This document shows, one piece after another, positions 6,096-14,627 of a DNA stretch of 21,296 bases. The notes under the pieces are model-generated. The model was given only the letters and a program-made list of their open reading frames with translations. It did no database searches and was not told the origin of the DNA. The translations under genes and the position numbers were made by a program. The stretch lies in contig JBFWVD010000076.1 of the NCBI GenBank assembly GCA_050246915.1, positions 1 to 21,296 of the forward strand, given 5' to 3'. This DNA is from JBFWVD01 sp050246915. Its GTDB lineage: Bacteria > Actinomycetota > Acidimicrobiia > Acidimicrobiales > Ilumatobacteraceae. The number at the start of each line of letters is the position of its first letter. The first letter of the stretch is position 1.

Positions 6096-7084
6096 CCGAT
6101 CTGCTCGCTGACCCTCCCAAGGACTTCCTCACGGTGGAAGGACTGTCGCGACCGCTGCTCGCCGAGTTGCTGCAGTTGGCGGCGACGATGGCCGAGGTGG
6201 GGGAGCGACCCATCCCCAAGGTGCCCGCGCTGCGGGGCCGAACGGTGGTCAGTGTGTTCTTCGAGGACTCCACGCGAACGCGGATGAGTTTCGAGACTGC
6301 CGCACGACGGCTGAGCGCCGATGTGGTCAACTTCGCCGTCGGTTCATCGAGCGTGAACAAAGGTGAGTCGCTCCGCGACACCATCGAGACCATCGAAGCA
6401 ATGGGAGTTGACGCGCTGGTCGTGCGCCACAAGTCCTCGGGTGCGCCACAGCAGATCGCCGGGTGGGCGCAGGCCAGCGTCATCAACGGTGGCGATGGTT
6501 GGCATCAGCACCCGACACAAGCGCTGCTCGATGCTTTCACGATTGCCGAGGCGCGCGGCACGCTGCACGACGAGGCGCCGCTGGCCGGCCAACGCATCGC
6601 CATCGTCGGCGACATTGCGCACAGCCGGGTGGCGCGCAGTGACGTCGAGGTGTTCGCTGAGCTCGGCGCCGACGTCGTGCTGGTTGCTCCCAAGACCTTG
6701 TTGCCGTGGTCGCTCGAGGGCTGGCGCTGCTCGGTCAGCCATCGCCTCGACGACGTCCTCGGCGACATCGACGTCTGCTATCTGCTGCGTATGCAGCTCG
6801 AGCGTCAGCAGGCCTCGCTGGTGCCGAGCCTTCGGGAGTACACCGATCTGTACGGGCTCACCATCGAGCGAGCCAAGCACCTGCGCTCCGATGCGCTCAT
6901 CATGCATCCCGGTCCCATGAACCGGGGTGTGGAGATCGATGCCGATGTGGCCGATCTGCCCCGTTCGCTCATCACCCGCCAGGTCACCAACGGCGTGGCG
7001 GTGCGGATGGCTGTCCTGTTCTGGCTGCTCGGATCCAAGCCCCGGCGGGGCGAGCGGCTGTCGTCTCGTGAGGAGGTCCGGTGA
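6092..7084 (+). CDS. pyrB: Aspartate carbamoyltransferase catalytic subunit
   Basis: Condenses carbamoyl phosphate with aspartate to N-carbamoyl-aspartate, the first committed pyrimidine step. The carbamoyl-phosphate loop S60-T61-R62-T63 lies in FFEDSTRTRMSFE. Further motifs are SSSVNKGESLRDT, the HKSSGAP segment, GDGWHQHPTQALLDAFTI, GDIAHSRVARSD, and H272 in MHPGPMNRGVEI. At 330 aa it is slightly long for a catalytic chain because of a C-terminal tail rich in Arg and Ser. GGAGGTG (6080-6086) precedes the ATG by 5 nt, and the ATG overlaps the pyrR stop. No pyrI regulatory subunit is present, so it should be an unregulated trimer or associate with PyrC. One copy of the CAAY-N4-GTTG dyad lies at 6399-6410. 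Confidence 0.97.
   Translation: MTDLLADPPKDFLTVEGLSRPLLAELLQLAATMAEVGERPIPKVPALRGRTVVSVFFEDSTRTRMSFETAARRLSADVVNFAVGSSSVNKGESLRDTIETIEAMGVDALVVRHKSSGAPQQIAGWAQASVINGGDGWHQHPTQALLDAFTIAEARGTLHDEAPLAGQRIAIVGDIAHSRVARSDVEVFAELGADVVLVAPKTLLPWSLEGWRCSVSHRLDDVLGDIDVCYLLRMQLERQQASLVPSLREYTDLYGLTIERAKHLRSDALIMHPGPMNRGVEIDADVADLPRSLITRQVTNGVAVRMAVLFWLLGSKPRRGERLSSREEVR
6399..6410. repeat. CAAY-N4-GTTG dyad, copy 1 (pyrB)
   Basis: CAATGGGAGTTG in codons GCA ATG GGA GTT of pyrB, flanked by G and A. See the finding on the recurrent dyad. Confidence 0.5.
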
Positions 7085-8406
7085 TGTCCCAGTCATCAGC
7101 AAAGCAGTCAACGGCTACACAGCCATCAGCAGTGCAGTCGATGGTGCTCAAAGGCGGCGAGGTGATCGATGGCTCCGGCCGTCGCCGCGCCGACGTGGTG
7201 GTGGAGGACGGCCGCATCGTCGCCGTCGGCGCCGACCTGAGTGGTGACGTGATCATCGACTGCGGGGGATGCCTCGTGTCGCCGGGTTTCGTGGATCTCC
7301 ATACCCACCTGCGCGAGCCCGGCAAGGAAGAAGCAGAGACCATCGAGACCGGCTCACGGGCCGCGGCACTGGGTGGGTACACCGCGGTGGTTGCCATGCC
7401 CAACACGACACCGGCCATCGATTGTGCTGCCGTGGTGCGCGAGGTGCTCGAGCTCGGCCGCCGCGCCCAACTCGTGGACGTGTACTGCTCTGGTGCCATC
7501 ACCGTGGGTCGCAAGGGCGAACAGCTCGCGCCGATGGCCGAGATGGCCGCGCTCGGGGTGCGCCTGTTCACCGATGACGGCGCCGGCGTGCAGGACACCC
7601 GGCTCATGCGACGGGCCATGGAGTACGCGGCCACGTTGGGCGTCACGCTCGCCCAACATTGCGAGGACGACGCCATGGCCAATGGTGGCGTGATGCACGA
7701 AGGTGAGTGGTCATCGAGGTTGGGCCTGCCGGGTCAGCCGGCGGAGGCCGAGGAGCTGATGGTCATGCGCGATCTCGCGCTGGCGCGGCTCACTGGTGCC
7801 CGCATCCACTTCCAGCACATGTCGACAGCAGGATCGGTTGACATGATCCGCCGGGCTCGTGCCGCGGGCCAGAAGGTGAGCGCTGAGGCGACCACGCATC
7901 ACTTCACACTCACCCATGCCGAGTGCGCGTCGTACGACACGGTGTTCAAGGTGAACCCGCCGCTGCGAACGGCGCAGGACGTGGTGGCGGTGAAGGCCGG
8001 CCTGTTCGACGGGTCGCTCGACTGCATCGCCACCGATCACGCACCGCACGCGCCGGCCACGAAGGAGCTGCCCTTCGATCAGGCCCCTCCAGGGATGCTC
8101 GGCCTCGAGACCGCATTGGCGCTCGCCCTGACCGAACTGCACATGCCCATCGAACAGGTGCTGGCGCTGATGAGCTGGCAGCCCGCCGCGATCGCCGGCA
8201 TCGATGACGCCCACGGGGCGGTGGCGGTGGGTCGCCCGGCCAACCTGTGCGTGGTCGATCCGACGACGACCTGGGTGGTCGACGCCACCAAGCTGGCGTC
8301 CAGGTCCCGCAACACCCCCTACGTCGGGCGCACCCTCACCGGTCGTGCGCGCCACACGGTCTACAGCGGGGCGCTGGTCGTTCGCGATGGCGAGGCGCTG
8401 CGATGA
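7084..8406 (+). CDS. pyrC: Dihydroorotase (class I)
   Basis: Cyclises N-carbamoyl-aspartate to dihydroorotate; amidohydrolase fold with a binuclear zinc site. The metal ligands H73 and H75 are in DLHTHLREPG. D164/D165 are in LFTDDGAGV, and histidines follow in AQHCEDD, HFQHMSTAG and EATTHHF. The catalytic D318 is in ATDHAPH, and the flexible-loop region ends in PPGMLGLETALA. At 440 aa it is the class I length. ATG 7084 has AGGAGGT (7071-7077) 6 nt upstream and overlaps the pyrB stop by one base; a GTG at 7081 is also possible. An unusual Ser/Gln-rich N-terminal extension of 19 residues precedes MVLKGGEVIDG. Confidence 0.97.
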   Translation: MSQSSAKQSTATQPSAVQSMVLKGGEVIDGSGRRRADVVVEDGRIVAVGADLSGDVIIDCGGCLVSPGFVDLHTHLREPGKEEAETIETGSRAAALGGYTAVVAMPNTTPAIDCAAVVREVLELGRRAQLVDVYCSGAITVGRKGEQLAPMAEMAALGVRLFTDDGAGVQDTRLMRRAMEYAATLGVTLAQHCEDDAMANGGVMHEGEWSSRLGLPGQPAEAEELMVMRDLALARLTGARIHFQHMSTAGSVDMIRRARAAGQKVSAEATTHHFTLTHAECASYDTVFKVNPPLRTAQDVVAVKAGLFDGSLDCIATDHAPHAPATKELPFDQAPPGMLGLETALALALTELHMPIEQVLALMSWQPAAIAGIDDAHGAVAVGRPANLCVVDPTTTWVVDATKLASRSRNTPYVGRTLTGRARHTVYSGALVVRDGEALR

Positions 8407-8432
8407 CCGCTGGACCCTCAACTGGAGTGAGC

Positions 8433-8480
8433 GTGAATCTATATGCGGCACTGTGTATGACTATGCATATGATCTTGGGC
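8433..8480 (+). promoter_or_regulatory. AT-rich promoter/operator island upstream of carA
   Basis: Between pyrC and carA (88 nt) the base composition drops sharply. It contains TGAATCTATATGC (8434-8446), the 8-bp palindrome TATGCATA (8462-8469), and TATGAT (8468-8473), a good -10 that would start a transcript near 8480, about 15 nt before carA. No clear -35 is visible. The two ATATGC/TATGCA patches about 20 nt apart could be an operator; ArgR is a plausible binder because carAB also feeds arginine synthesis. This is inference. Confidence 0.4.
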
Positions 8481-8494
8481 AAAGGATGGTCCGA

Positions 8495-9598
8495 ATGACT
8501 GCAATCCAAGAAGCCGCCCTCGTCCTGGCCGACGGTGAGGTGTTCGAAGGCGAGGCCATCGGAGCCGAACATCCCATCAGCTCCGGCGAGGTCGTGTTCA
8601 ACACGGTGCTGTCCGGCTACCAGGAGGTCATCACCGACCCCAGCTACGCCGGACAGATCATCACCTTCACGTACCCGCACATCGGCAACTACGGCGTGAA
8701 CACGACCGACCACGAGAGCCGCAAGCCGTTCGCCCGTGGGGTCATCGTGCGCGATCTGGCCCGCCGGTACTCGAACCATCGAGCCGACTACTCGCTCGAC
8801 GCGTTGCTGCGGGCCAAGGGCATCGCCGGCATCGCCGGCATCGACACCCGGCGCCTCACCCGCCATCTGCGCGACGCCGGGGCAATGCCCGGTGCCTTTG
8901 GTACGGCGACGCAATCGCAACTCCTGGCAGCGGCCAAGGCCGAGAAGGGCACCGGGGGAGTGGACCTCGTGAGCGAGGTGACCACCGACGCGCCGTACAC
9001 CTTCGGCGACGGCAAGTTCCGTGTCGCCGCCTACGACTTCGGGATCAAGACCACGATCCTGCGCCATCTCTCCGGCATCGCCACGGTCGAGGTGGTGCCC
9101 GCCCACACGTCAGCGGCCGAGCTGCTCGATCGCCCGCTCGACGGCGTGTTCCTGTCCAACGGTCCGGGTGACCCGGAGATGGTCGAGACGGCCAGCGCCA
9201 ACATCCGAGCATTGCTCGAGGCGCGCGTTCCCATCTTCGGCATCTGTTTGGGTCATCAGCTGCTCTCCCGGGCACTGGGGGGTAGCACCTTCAAGCTGCC
9301 GTTCGGTCACCACGGTGGCAACCATCCGGTGCGCGATCTGCGCACCGGCAAGGTGGAGATCACCAGCCAGAACCACAACTTCTGCGTCGATCCCGATTCG
9401 CTCACCGGCGTCGCCGAGATCACCCACCTCAACCTCAACGACCACACCAACGAAGGGATGCGCGTGCTCGACGCACCAGCGTTCAGCGTCCAGTACCACC
9501 CCGAAGCCGGGCCCGGACCGCATGACAGCCAGTATCTGTTCGCCGAGTTCGCCGATCTCATGTCGGCCAACCCGGTTCGCGTCAAGGGCGGTTGCTGA
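8495..9598 (+). CDS. carA: Carbamoyl-phosphate synthase small (glutaminase) subunit
   Basis: Hydrolyses glutamine and channels ammonia to CarB for carbamoyl phosphate, which serves pyrimidine and arginine synthesis. The N-terminal CPSase domain (residues 1-170) has GEVVFNTVLSGYQEVITDPSY and IAGIDTRRLTRHLR. The C-terminal class I glutaminase has VFLSNGPGDP, the nucleophile C251 in GICLGHQ, the conserved KLPFGHHGGNHPV, and the catalytic His-Glu pair in YHPEAGPGP. At 367 aa it has normal length. The reading frame is open back to 8204, but ATG 8495 has AAAGGA (8481-8486) 8 nt upstream and starts at the family's usual N-terminus. It overlaps carB by one base. Confidence 0.97.
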   Translation: MTAIQEAALVLADGEVFEGEAIGAEHPISSGEVVFNTVLSGYQEVITDPSYAGQIITFTYPHIGNYGVNTTDHESRKPFARGVIVRDLARRYSNHRADYSLDALLRAKGIAGIAGIDTRRLTRHLRDAGAMPGAFGTATQSQLLAAAKAEKGTGGVDLVSEVTTDAPYTFGDGKFRVAAYDFGIKTTILRHLSGIATVEVVPAHTSAAELLDRPLDGVFLSNGPGDPEMVETASANIRALLEARVPIFGICLGHQLLSRALGGSTFKLPFGHHGGNHPVRDLRTGKVEITSQNHNFCVDPDSLTGVAEITHLNLNDHTNEGMRVLDAPAFSVQYHPEAGPGPHDSQYLFAEFADLMSANPVRVKGGC

Positions 9599-12500
9599 TG
9601 CCTCGTCGTGACGACATCGAATCGATCCTGCTGATCGGATCCGGCCCCATCGTCATCGGTCAGGCCTGTGAGTTCGACTACTCCGGTACGCAGGCGTGTC
9701 GTGTGCTCAAGGCCGAGGGCTATCGGGTCATCCTGGCCAACTCGAACCCGGCCACGATCATGACCGACCCCGACTTCGCGCATCGCACCTATGTCGAACC
9801 CCTCACCACGGATGTGCTCGAAGCCATCATCGCCAAGGAGAAGCCCGACGCGGTGCTCCCGACCCTCGGTGGTCAGACCGCCCTCAACCTCGCCATGTCG
9901 CTGTACGAGCGCGGTGTGGTCGGCGGGTCGGGTATCGAGCTCATCGGCGCCAACGCCGATGCCATCGCCACGGCCGAGGATCGTGAGCTGTTCAAGAAGG
10001 CCATGATCGAGATCGGCCTGGGCGTGCCCCGCAGTGGCACGGCGCACAACATGGACGAGGCCATGCGCATCGTCGAGGAGATCGGCCTGCCGATCATCAT
10101 CCGCCCCGCCTACATCCTCGGGGGCCGAGGCACCGGCATCGCCGAGAACATGGACGAGTTCCGTCGTCTCGCCGCCAATGGCCTCGACGCCAGCCCCATC
10201 TCCGAGATCTTGATCGAGACGTCCATCAAGGGGTGGAAGGAGTACGAGCTCGAGGTCATGCGCGACCGCGCCGACAACTGCGTGATCATCTGCTCGATCG
10301 AGAACGTGGACCCGATGGGCGTGCACACCGGTGACTCCATCACCGTGGCGCCGGCTCAGACGCTCAGCGACGTCGAGTACCAGATCATGCGCGACGCCGC
10401 GTTCGCCTGCATCCGGCGAGTCGGTGTCGAGACCGGCGGCTCCAACGTGCAGTTCGCGGTGAACCCGCTCACCGGTGACCAGGTCGTCATCGAGATGAAC
10501 CCGCGTGTTTCGCGCTCGTCGGCGTTGGCGTCGAAGGCCACCGGATTCCCCATCGCCAAGATCGCGGCAAAGCTGGCGGTGGGGTACACGCTCGACGAGA
10601 TCCCCAACGACATCACCAAGGCCACGCCGGCCAGTTTCGAACCCACCATCGACTACGTGGTCACCAAGATCCCGCGATGGGCCTTCGAGAAGCTGCCCGG
10701 CACGTCGGGCATCCTCGGGACCCAGATGCAGTCGGTGGGCGAGGCCATGGCCATCGGCCGCACGTTCCCCGAGAGCCTGCAAAAGGGCCTTCGTTCGCTC
10801 GAGCAAGGTCGCGCCGGGCTCAACTGTGATCCGGGTGAAGCGGTCACCGATTCGCTCAGCGACGCCGAGTTGCTCGCCGCTGCCGTCATCCCCACCCCCG
10901 ATCGTCCGTTCCAGCTCGAGGCGCTGCTGCGTCGCGGTATGAGCGTCGACGAGATCCATGAAGCAACAAAAGTTGACGTGTGGTTCCTCGATCAGATGTT
11001 GATGATCACGCAGGAGCGGGCCCATCTCGCCGAGGTCGGCTTTGCCAACATGACCAAGGCGGAGTGGAAGCGGGCCAAACGGCTCGGCTTCTCCGACGCC
11101 CAGTTGGCCTATCTCTGGAACCGGTCCGAGGCTGATGTGCGCGCAGCGCGCTTGGGCCTCGGTGTGGCGGCGGTGTTCAAGACGGTCGACACCTGCTCGG
11201 CCGAGTTCGAAGCGGCGACGCCGTATCACTACTCGACCTATGAGGACACCAGCGAGGTCCGGCCCAGCGATCGTCGCAAGGTGATGATCCTCGGTTCCGG
11301 TCCCAACCGCATCGGGCAGGGCATCGAGTTCGATTACTGCTGTGTGCACGCGTCGTTCGCACTGCGCGATGCCGGGTTCGAGACCATCATGGTGAACTGC
11401 AACCCCGAGACGGTCTCCACCGACTACGACACCAGCGATCGGTTGTACTTCGAACCGCTCACCTACGAAGACGTCATGAACGTCATCGACGCCGAGCAGC
11501 CGGAGGCGATCGTGGTCAGCCTCGGCGGACAGACCCCGCTCAAACTGGCCGGTCGCCTACCGCGCCATCTCGTGGTGGGTACCAGTCCCGACTCCATCGA
11601 CGCTGCCGAGGACCGGGATCGTTGGAACTCGCTGTGTGCCCGGCTCGAGATCCCGCAACCGGCCGGTGGCACCGCGGTCACGACCGAGCAAGCCCTCGCC
11701 ATCGCCGATCGCATCGGGTTCCCGGTGTTGGTGCGACCGAGCTACGTGCTCGGCGGGCGGGCCATGCAGATCGTGTACGACGTGCCCGGTCTCGAATCGG
11801 CCATGGCGGAGTTGGCCGGCTTCGGTTCGCTCGGACGCGAGGGCGGGCTGTCGGCCACCCGGCCGGTCCTCGTCGATCGTTTCCTCGAGGACGCAACTGA
11901 AGTTGACGTGGATGCCATTCGCGACCACACCGGTGAGTTGCTCATCGGGGGAGTCATGGAGCACGTCGAGGAAGCCGGGGTCCACTCCGGTGACTCGGCC
12001 TGTGCCCTGCCGCCGCCGAACCTTCCCGACCACGTGATCGCCACCATCAGCGACTACGTGCGAGAGATCGCGGCGGAACTCCAGGTGATCGGGCTCATCA
12101 ACGTGCAGTTCGCGGTGAAGGGCTCCCAGGTGTTCGTCATCGAGGCGAACCCCCGGGCCAGCCGCACGGTCCCGTTCGTGGCCAAGGCCACCGGCGTGCC
12201 CCTAGCCAAGGTGGCCAGTCGCGTCATGCTCGGGGCGTCGTTGAGCGAGCTCCGCACCGAAGGCCTGCTGCGCGAACCCGTCCGCGGTCATGTCTCGGTG
12301 AAGGAGGCGGTCCTCCCGTTCAACCGATTCCCCGAGGTCGACACCGTCCTCGGCCCCGAAATGCGTTCCACCGGTGAGGTCATGGGTATCGACACCACCT
12401 TCGGGCTGGCGTTCGGCAAGAGCCAGACGGCGGCGGGCAACGAGCTGCCCACCAGCGGCCGGGTGTTCTTCTCGCTGGCCGATCGCGACAAGCGCGCCGG

Positions 12501-12867
12501 ACTGCCGGTGGCCAAGGTCTTCCAGGATCTCGGTTTCACCTTCGCCGCCACCGCGGGCACCGCTGCGTTCCTCGAGGACAACGGCGTGGCGGTGGAGATC
12601 GTGGTGGCCAAGGTCGGTGAGCCCGATGCTCCCGGGGTGGTCGACGCGGTCGACCTCATCGCCACCGGTCAGATCGCATTGGTGGTCAACACGCCGAGGG
12701 GCAAGGGCAGCCGAGCCGACGGCTATCAGATCCGCACCGCCGCGACGGTGCACCGGGTGAGCTGTCTCACGACAGTGTCGGCTGCGCTGGTGGCGGCGCA
12801 GGGCATGGACGAGCAAGCTCGCTTGCCGCTCACCGTCCGCTCCCTGCAGGAGTACCACGGCCAGTGA
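9598..12867 (+). CDS. carB: Carbamoyl-phosphate synthase large subunit
   Basis: Makes carbamoyl phosphate from bicarbonate, ammonia from CarA and two ATP. At 1089 aa it is complete. The first half has IGSGPIVIGQACEFDYSG near residue 14, an ATP-grasp domain with PAYILGGRGTGI, and EMNPRVSRSSALASKATGFP. A middle oligomerisation region follows. The second half starts near residue 563 with ILGSGPNRIGQGIEFDYCC, then a second ATP-grasp with RPSYVLGGRAMQIV and EANPRASRTVPFVAKATG. The C-terminal allosteric MGS-like domain (from about residue 950; GLPVAKVFQDLGF, AATAGTAAFL, LVVNTPRGKG) should bind nucleotide effectors. ATG 9598 follows an AAGGG at 9584-9588 and overlaps the carA stop. The stop overlaps pyrD as GTGA. 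Two CAAC-N4-GTTG dyads lie at 10964-10975 and 11894-11905. Confidence 0.98.
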   Translation: MPRRDDIESILLIGSGPIVIGQACEFDYSGTQACRVLKAEGYRVILANSNPATIMTDPDFAHRTYVEPLTTDVLEAIIAKEKPDAVLPTLGGQTALNLAMSLYERGVVGGSGIELIGANADAIATAEDRELFKKAMIEIGLGVPRSGTAHNMDEAMRIVEEIGLPIIIRPAYILGGRGTGIAENMDEFRRLAANGLDASPISEILIETSIKGWKEYELEVMRDRADNCVIICSIENVDPMGVHTGDSITVAPAQTLSDVEYQIMRDAAFACIRRVGVETGGSNVQFAVNPLTGDQVVIEMNPRVSRSSALASKATGFPIAKIAAKLAVGYTLDEIPNDITKATPASFEPTIDYVVTKIPRWAFEKLPGTSGILGTQMQSVGEAMAIGRTFPESLQKGLRSLEQGRAGLNCDPGEAVTDSLSDAELLAAAVIPTPDRPFQLEALLRRGMSVDEIHEATKVDVWFLDQMLMITQERAHLAEVGFANMTKAEWKRAKRLGFSDAQLAYLWNRSEADVRAARLGLGVAAVFKTVDTCSAEFEAATPYHYSTYEDTSEVRPSDRRKVMILGSGPNRIGQGIEFDYCCVHASFALRDAGFETIMVNCNPETVSTDYDTSDRLYFEPLTYEDVMNVIDAEQPEAIVVSLGGQTPLKLAGRLPRHLVVGTSPDSIDAAEDRDRWNSLCARLEIPQPAGGTAVTTEQALAIADRIGFPVLVRPSYVLGGRAMQIVYDVPGLESAMAELAGFGSLGREGGLSATRPVLVDRFLEDATEVDVDAIRDHTGELLIGGVMEHVEEAGVHSGDSACALPPPNLPDHVIATISDYVREIAAELQVIGLINVQFAVKGSQVFVIEANPRASRTVPFVAKATGVPLAKVASRVMLGASLSELRTEGLLREPVRGHVSVKEAVLPFNRFPEVDTVLGPEMRSTGEVMGIDTTFGLAFGKSQTAAGNELPTSGRVFFSLADRDKRAGLPVAKVFQDLGFTFAATAGTAAFLEDNGVAVEIVVAKVGEPDAPGVVDAVDLIATGQIALVVNTPRGKGSRADGYQIRTAATVHRVSCLTTVSAALVAAQGMDEQARLPLTVRSLQEYHGQ
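10964..10975. repeat. CAAY-N4-GTTG dyad, copy 2 (carB)
   Basis: CAACAAAAGTTG in codons GCA ACA AAA GTT of carB. With its flanks (GCAAC...GTTGACGTG) it closely resembles copy 3. Confidence 0.5.
11894..11905. repeat. CAAY-N4-GTTG dyad, copy 3 (carB)
   Basis: CAACTGAAGTTG in codons GCA ACT GAA GTT of carB, followed by GACGTG as in copy 2. It is not at the equivalent position of the carB internal duplication, so shared ancestry of the two halves does not explain it. Confidence 0.5.
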
Positions 12868-13853
12868 GGCTGCCTGGTGCTCGTGTCCTGCGGCGTCCAT
12901 CGCTGCGTCGCGTCGTCGGCGGGCTGCGCCGCCCCGACATCGATCTCACGGCGCGGCTCGGCGCGCTCACCTTGCCCAACCCGGTGATGACCGCGTCGGG
13001 CACCGCCGGCCACGGCGACGAGCTCGGCTCGTATCTCCAACTCGACACGCTGGGCGCGGTCACGGTGAAGTCGCTGGCGGCCTTCGAGTGGGCCGGCAAC
13101 CCGCCGCCGCGGCTGCATCCCACTGCGGCAGGAATGCTCAACTCCATCGGGCTACAGGGACCGGGCATCGAACGCTGGCTGGCCGACGAGCTGCCGGTAT
13201 TGGCGGGGTGTCGGGTGGTCGTGTCCATCTGGGGTCGCACGGTCGCCGACTACGAAGCGGCGGCGACGATGTTGGCTGACGCTCCCGACAACGTGGTTGC
13301 GCTCGAGGTCAACCTCTCTTGCCCCAACCTCGACGGGGGACGCCATCTGTTCGCCCACGATGCTGGCCTCACCCGCGAGGTCATGGCCGCCACCGCGGTG
13401 TTCACGCGCCCTCGGTTCGCCAAGCTCAGCGCCAACACCATCGAGTTGCCGCGCATCGCCACGGCCGCAGGCGAGGCGGGAGCTGACGCCGTCACGGTGG
13501 CCAACACGATGTTGGGCATGGTGATCGACATCGAACAACGCAAGCTGGCCCTCGGTGGCGGCGGGGGAGGCCTCTCGGGCCCGGCGATCCATCCCATCGC
13601 GGTGCGGGCGGTGTTCGAGGTCCGTGCCGCCAACCCCTCGCTTCCGATCATCGGTGTCGGCGGCATCGCCTCTGGCCGCGACGCCATCGAGATGATCATG
13701 GCGGGAGCGAACGCCGTACAGGTCGGCACGGCCAGCTTCGCCGATCCACGGGCGCCGGCGCGAGTGCTCGACGAGATGCGCGAGTGGTGCCGTTCGCACG
13801 GGGTGAACCGCCTCGACGAGATCATCTCGGCCGCCCAACCCGATCGGAGCTGA
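12864..13853 (+). CDS. pyrD: Dihydroorotate dehydrogenase, class 1 type
   Basis: Oxidises dihydroorotate to orotate with FMN. Core motifs: NPVMTASGTAGHGDEL at the start of the barrel, PPRLHPTAAGMLNSIGLQ, then NLSCPN with C153, the active-site base typical of class 1 enzymes (class 2 membrane enzymes have Ser). FMN-binding segments at the end include GVGGIASGRDA and GANAVQVGTAS. There is no membrane-binding N-terminal helix of the class 2 kind. A glycine run (GGGGGG) stands around residue 233. The gene starts with GTG at 12864, overlapping the carB stop (GTGA) with CAGGAG 11 nt upstream. Later starts are possible because the first 30 residues are Arg-rich and not conserved. No pyrK follows, so the electron acceptor is uncertain. 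Confidence 0.94.
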   Translation: MRLPGARVLRRPSLRRVVGGLRRPDIDLTARLGALTLPNPVMTASGTAGHGDELGSYLQLDTLGAVTVKSLAAFEWAGNPPPRLHPTAAGMLNSIGLQGPGIERWLADELPVLAGCRVVVSIWGRTVADYEAAATMLADAPDNVVALEVNLSCPNLDGGRHLFAHDAGLTREVMAATAVFTRPRFAKLSANTIELPRIATAAGEAGADAVTVANTMLGMVIDIEQRKLALGGGGGGLSGPAIHPIAVRAVFEVRAANPSLPIIGVGGIASGRDAIEMIMAGANAVQVGTASFADPRAPARVLDEMREWCRSHGVNRLDEIISAAQPDRS

Positions 13854-13854
13854 C

Positions 13855-14568
13855 ATGACCACATTGGACTTCACCGGCGAGCCTCGGGTGTCGCGCCGTC
13901 ATCTCGCGCTCGCTCTCGACGTCGAGTCGCTGGCCGAGGCGATCGAGCTCGCCCGGCCGCTGCAGCCATATTTCGCCGTTGCCAAGGTCGGGCTCGAGCT
14001 CTTCAGCGCTCATGGTCCCGATGCCGTAGCGGCAATGCGCGACCTGGGTTTCGATGTGTTCCTCGACGTGAAGCTCCACGACATCCCCAACACCGTCGGC
14101 AAGGCGGCGACCGTGCTGGGCCGCTTGGGGACCCGCTATCTCACGATGCATGCATCCGGTGGGGTGCCCATGCTCCGGGCCGGCGTCGAGGGCCTGGCCA
14201 CCGGCGCCAGCGCGGCCGGGCTCGAGTCACCGATCGCGTTGGGCGTGACCGTCCTCACGAGTGATGCGGAAGCCCCGGTCGAAGTGTTCGAGGCGCGCGC
14301 CATCGCCGCTCGCGAGAGCGGATGCGGCGGCCTCGTGTGCGCAGTGGCCGAAGCCTCCAGGGCCAAGGCGATCGCCCCGTCGCTCATCGTCGTCACCCCG
14401 GGTATCCGTCCCGCCGGTGTCGCGGCCAACGATCAGGGCCGCCCGGCAACACCGGCTGCGGCGTTGGCGGCGGGCGCCGACCTGTTGGTGATCGGTCGTG
14501 CCGTGACGGCTGCTGCTCACCCAGTGGAAGCGGCTCGTCGCATCCTCGCCGAATTGGACGGCGTCTGA
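13855..14568 (+). CDS. pyrF: Orotidine 5'-phosphate decarboxylase, type 1
   Basis: Decarboxylates OMP to UMP, the last step of the pathway. At 237 aa it is a TIM-barrel enzyme. The catalytic D71-x-K73-x-x-D76 array lies in FLDVKLHDIPNTV. The N-terminal LALALDVES contributes the first substrate Asp. The phosphate-binding end reads VTPGIRP, then ND-QGRPATP and GADLLVIGRAVTAAAHP. These patterns mark the E. coli-like type 1, not the mycobacterial type 2 enzyme. ATG 13855 is one base after the pyrD stop, with GGAG (13846-13849) 5 nt upstream. It ends the pyr operon here; pyrE is absent from the window and must lie elsewhere. Confidence 0.96.
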   Translation: MTTLDFTGEPRVSRRHLALALDVESLAEAIELARPLQPYFAVAKVGLELFSAHGPDAVAAMRDLGFDVFLDVKLHDIPNTVGKAATVLGRLGTRYLTMHASGGVPMLRAGVEGLATGASAAGLESPIALGVTVLTSDAEAPVEVFEARAIAARESGCGGLVCAVAEASRAKAIAPSLIVVTPGIRPAGVAANDQGRPATPAAALAAGADLLVIGRAVTAAAHPVEAARRILAELDGV

Positions 14569-14581
14569 GCCGCGTGTTGGC

Positions 14582-14627
14582 TGACCTGGTCGAACAGGTG
14601 TTCCCCAACCGCGATTGACCTGGTCGA
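14582..14627. repeat. 12-bp direct repeat upstream of the HTH gene
   Basis: TGACCTGGTCGA occurs at 14582-14593 and again at 14616-14627, 34 nt apart. The second copy begins inside the -35 element of the promoter at 14615, so a protein binding the repeats could control it. Confidence 0.55.

Noticed and set aside
8204..8494. Extended carA start inside pyrC
   Set aside because: The extension reads pyrC in another frame; the family N-terminus and AAAGGA site support ATG 8495.
8819..8845. Triplicated GGCATCGCC in carA
   Set aside because: Encodes the normal GIAGIAGID stretch of the family before the conserved DTR; no sign of expansion.
9307..11349. 680-codon minus-strand open frame opposite carA/carB
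   Set aside because: Shadow of the carAB codon pattern; no recognisable motif, and no promoter or ribosome-binding site supporting it.
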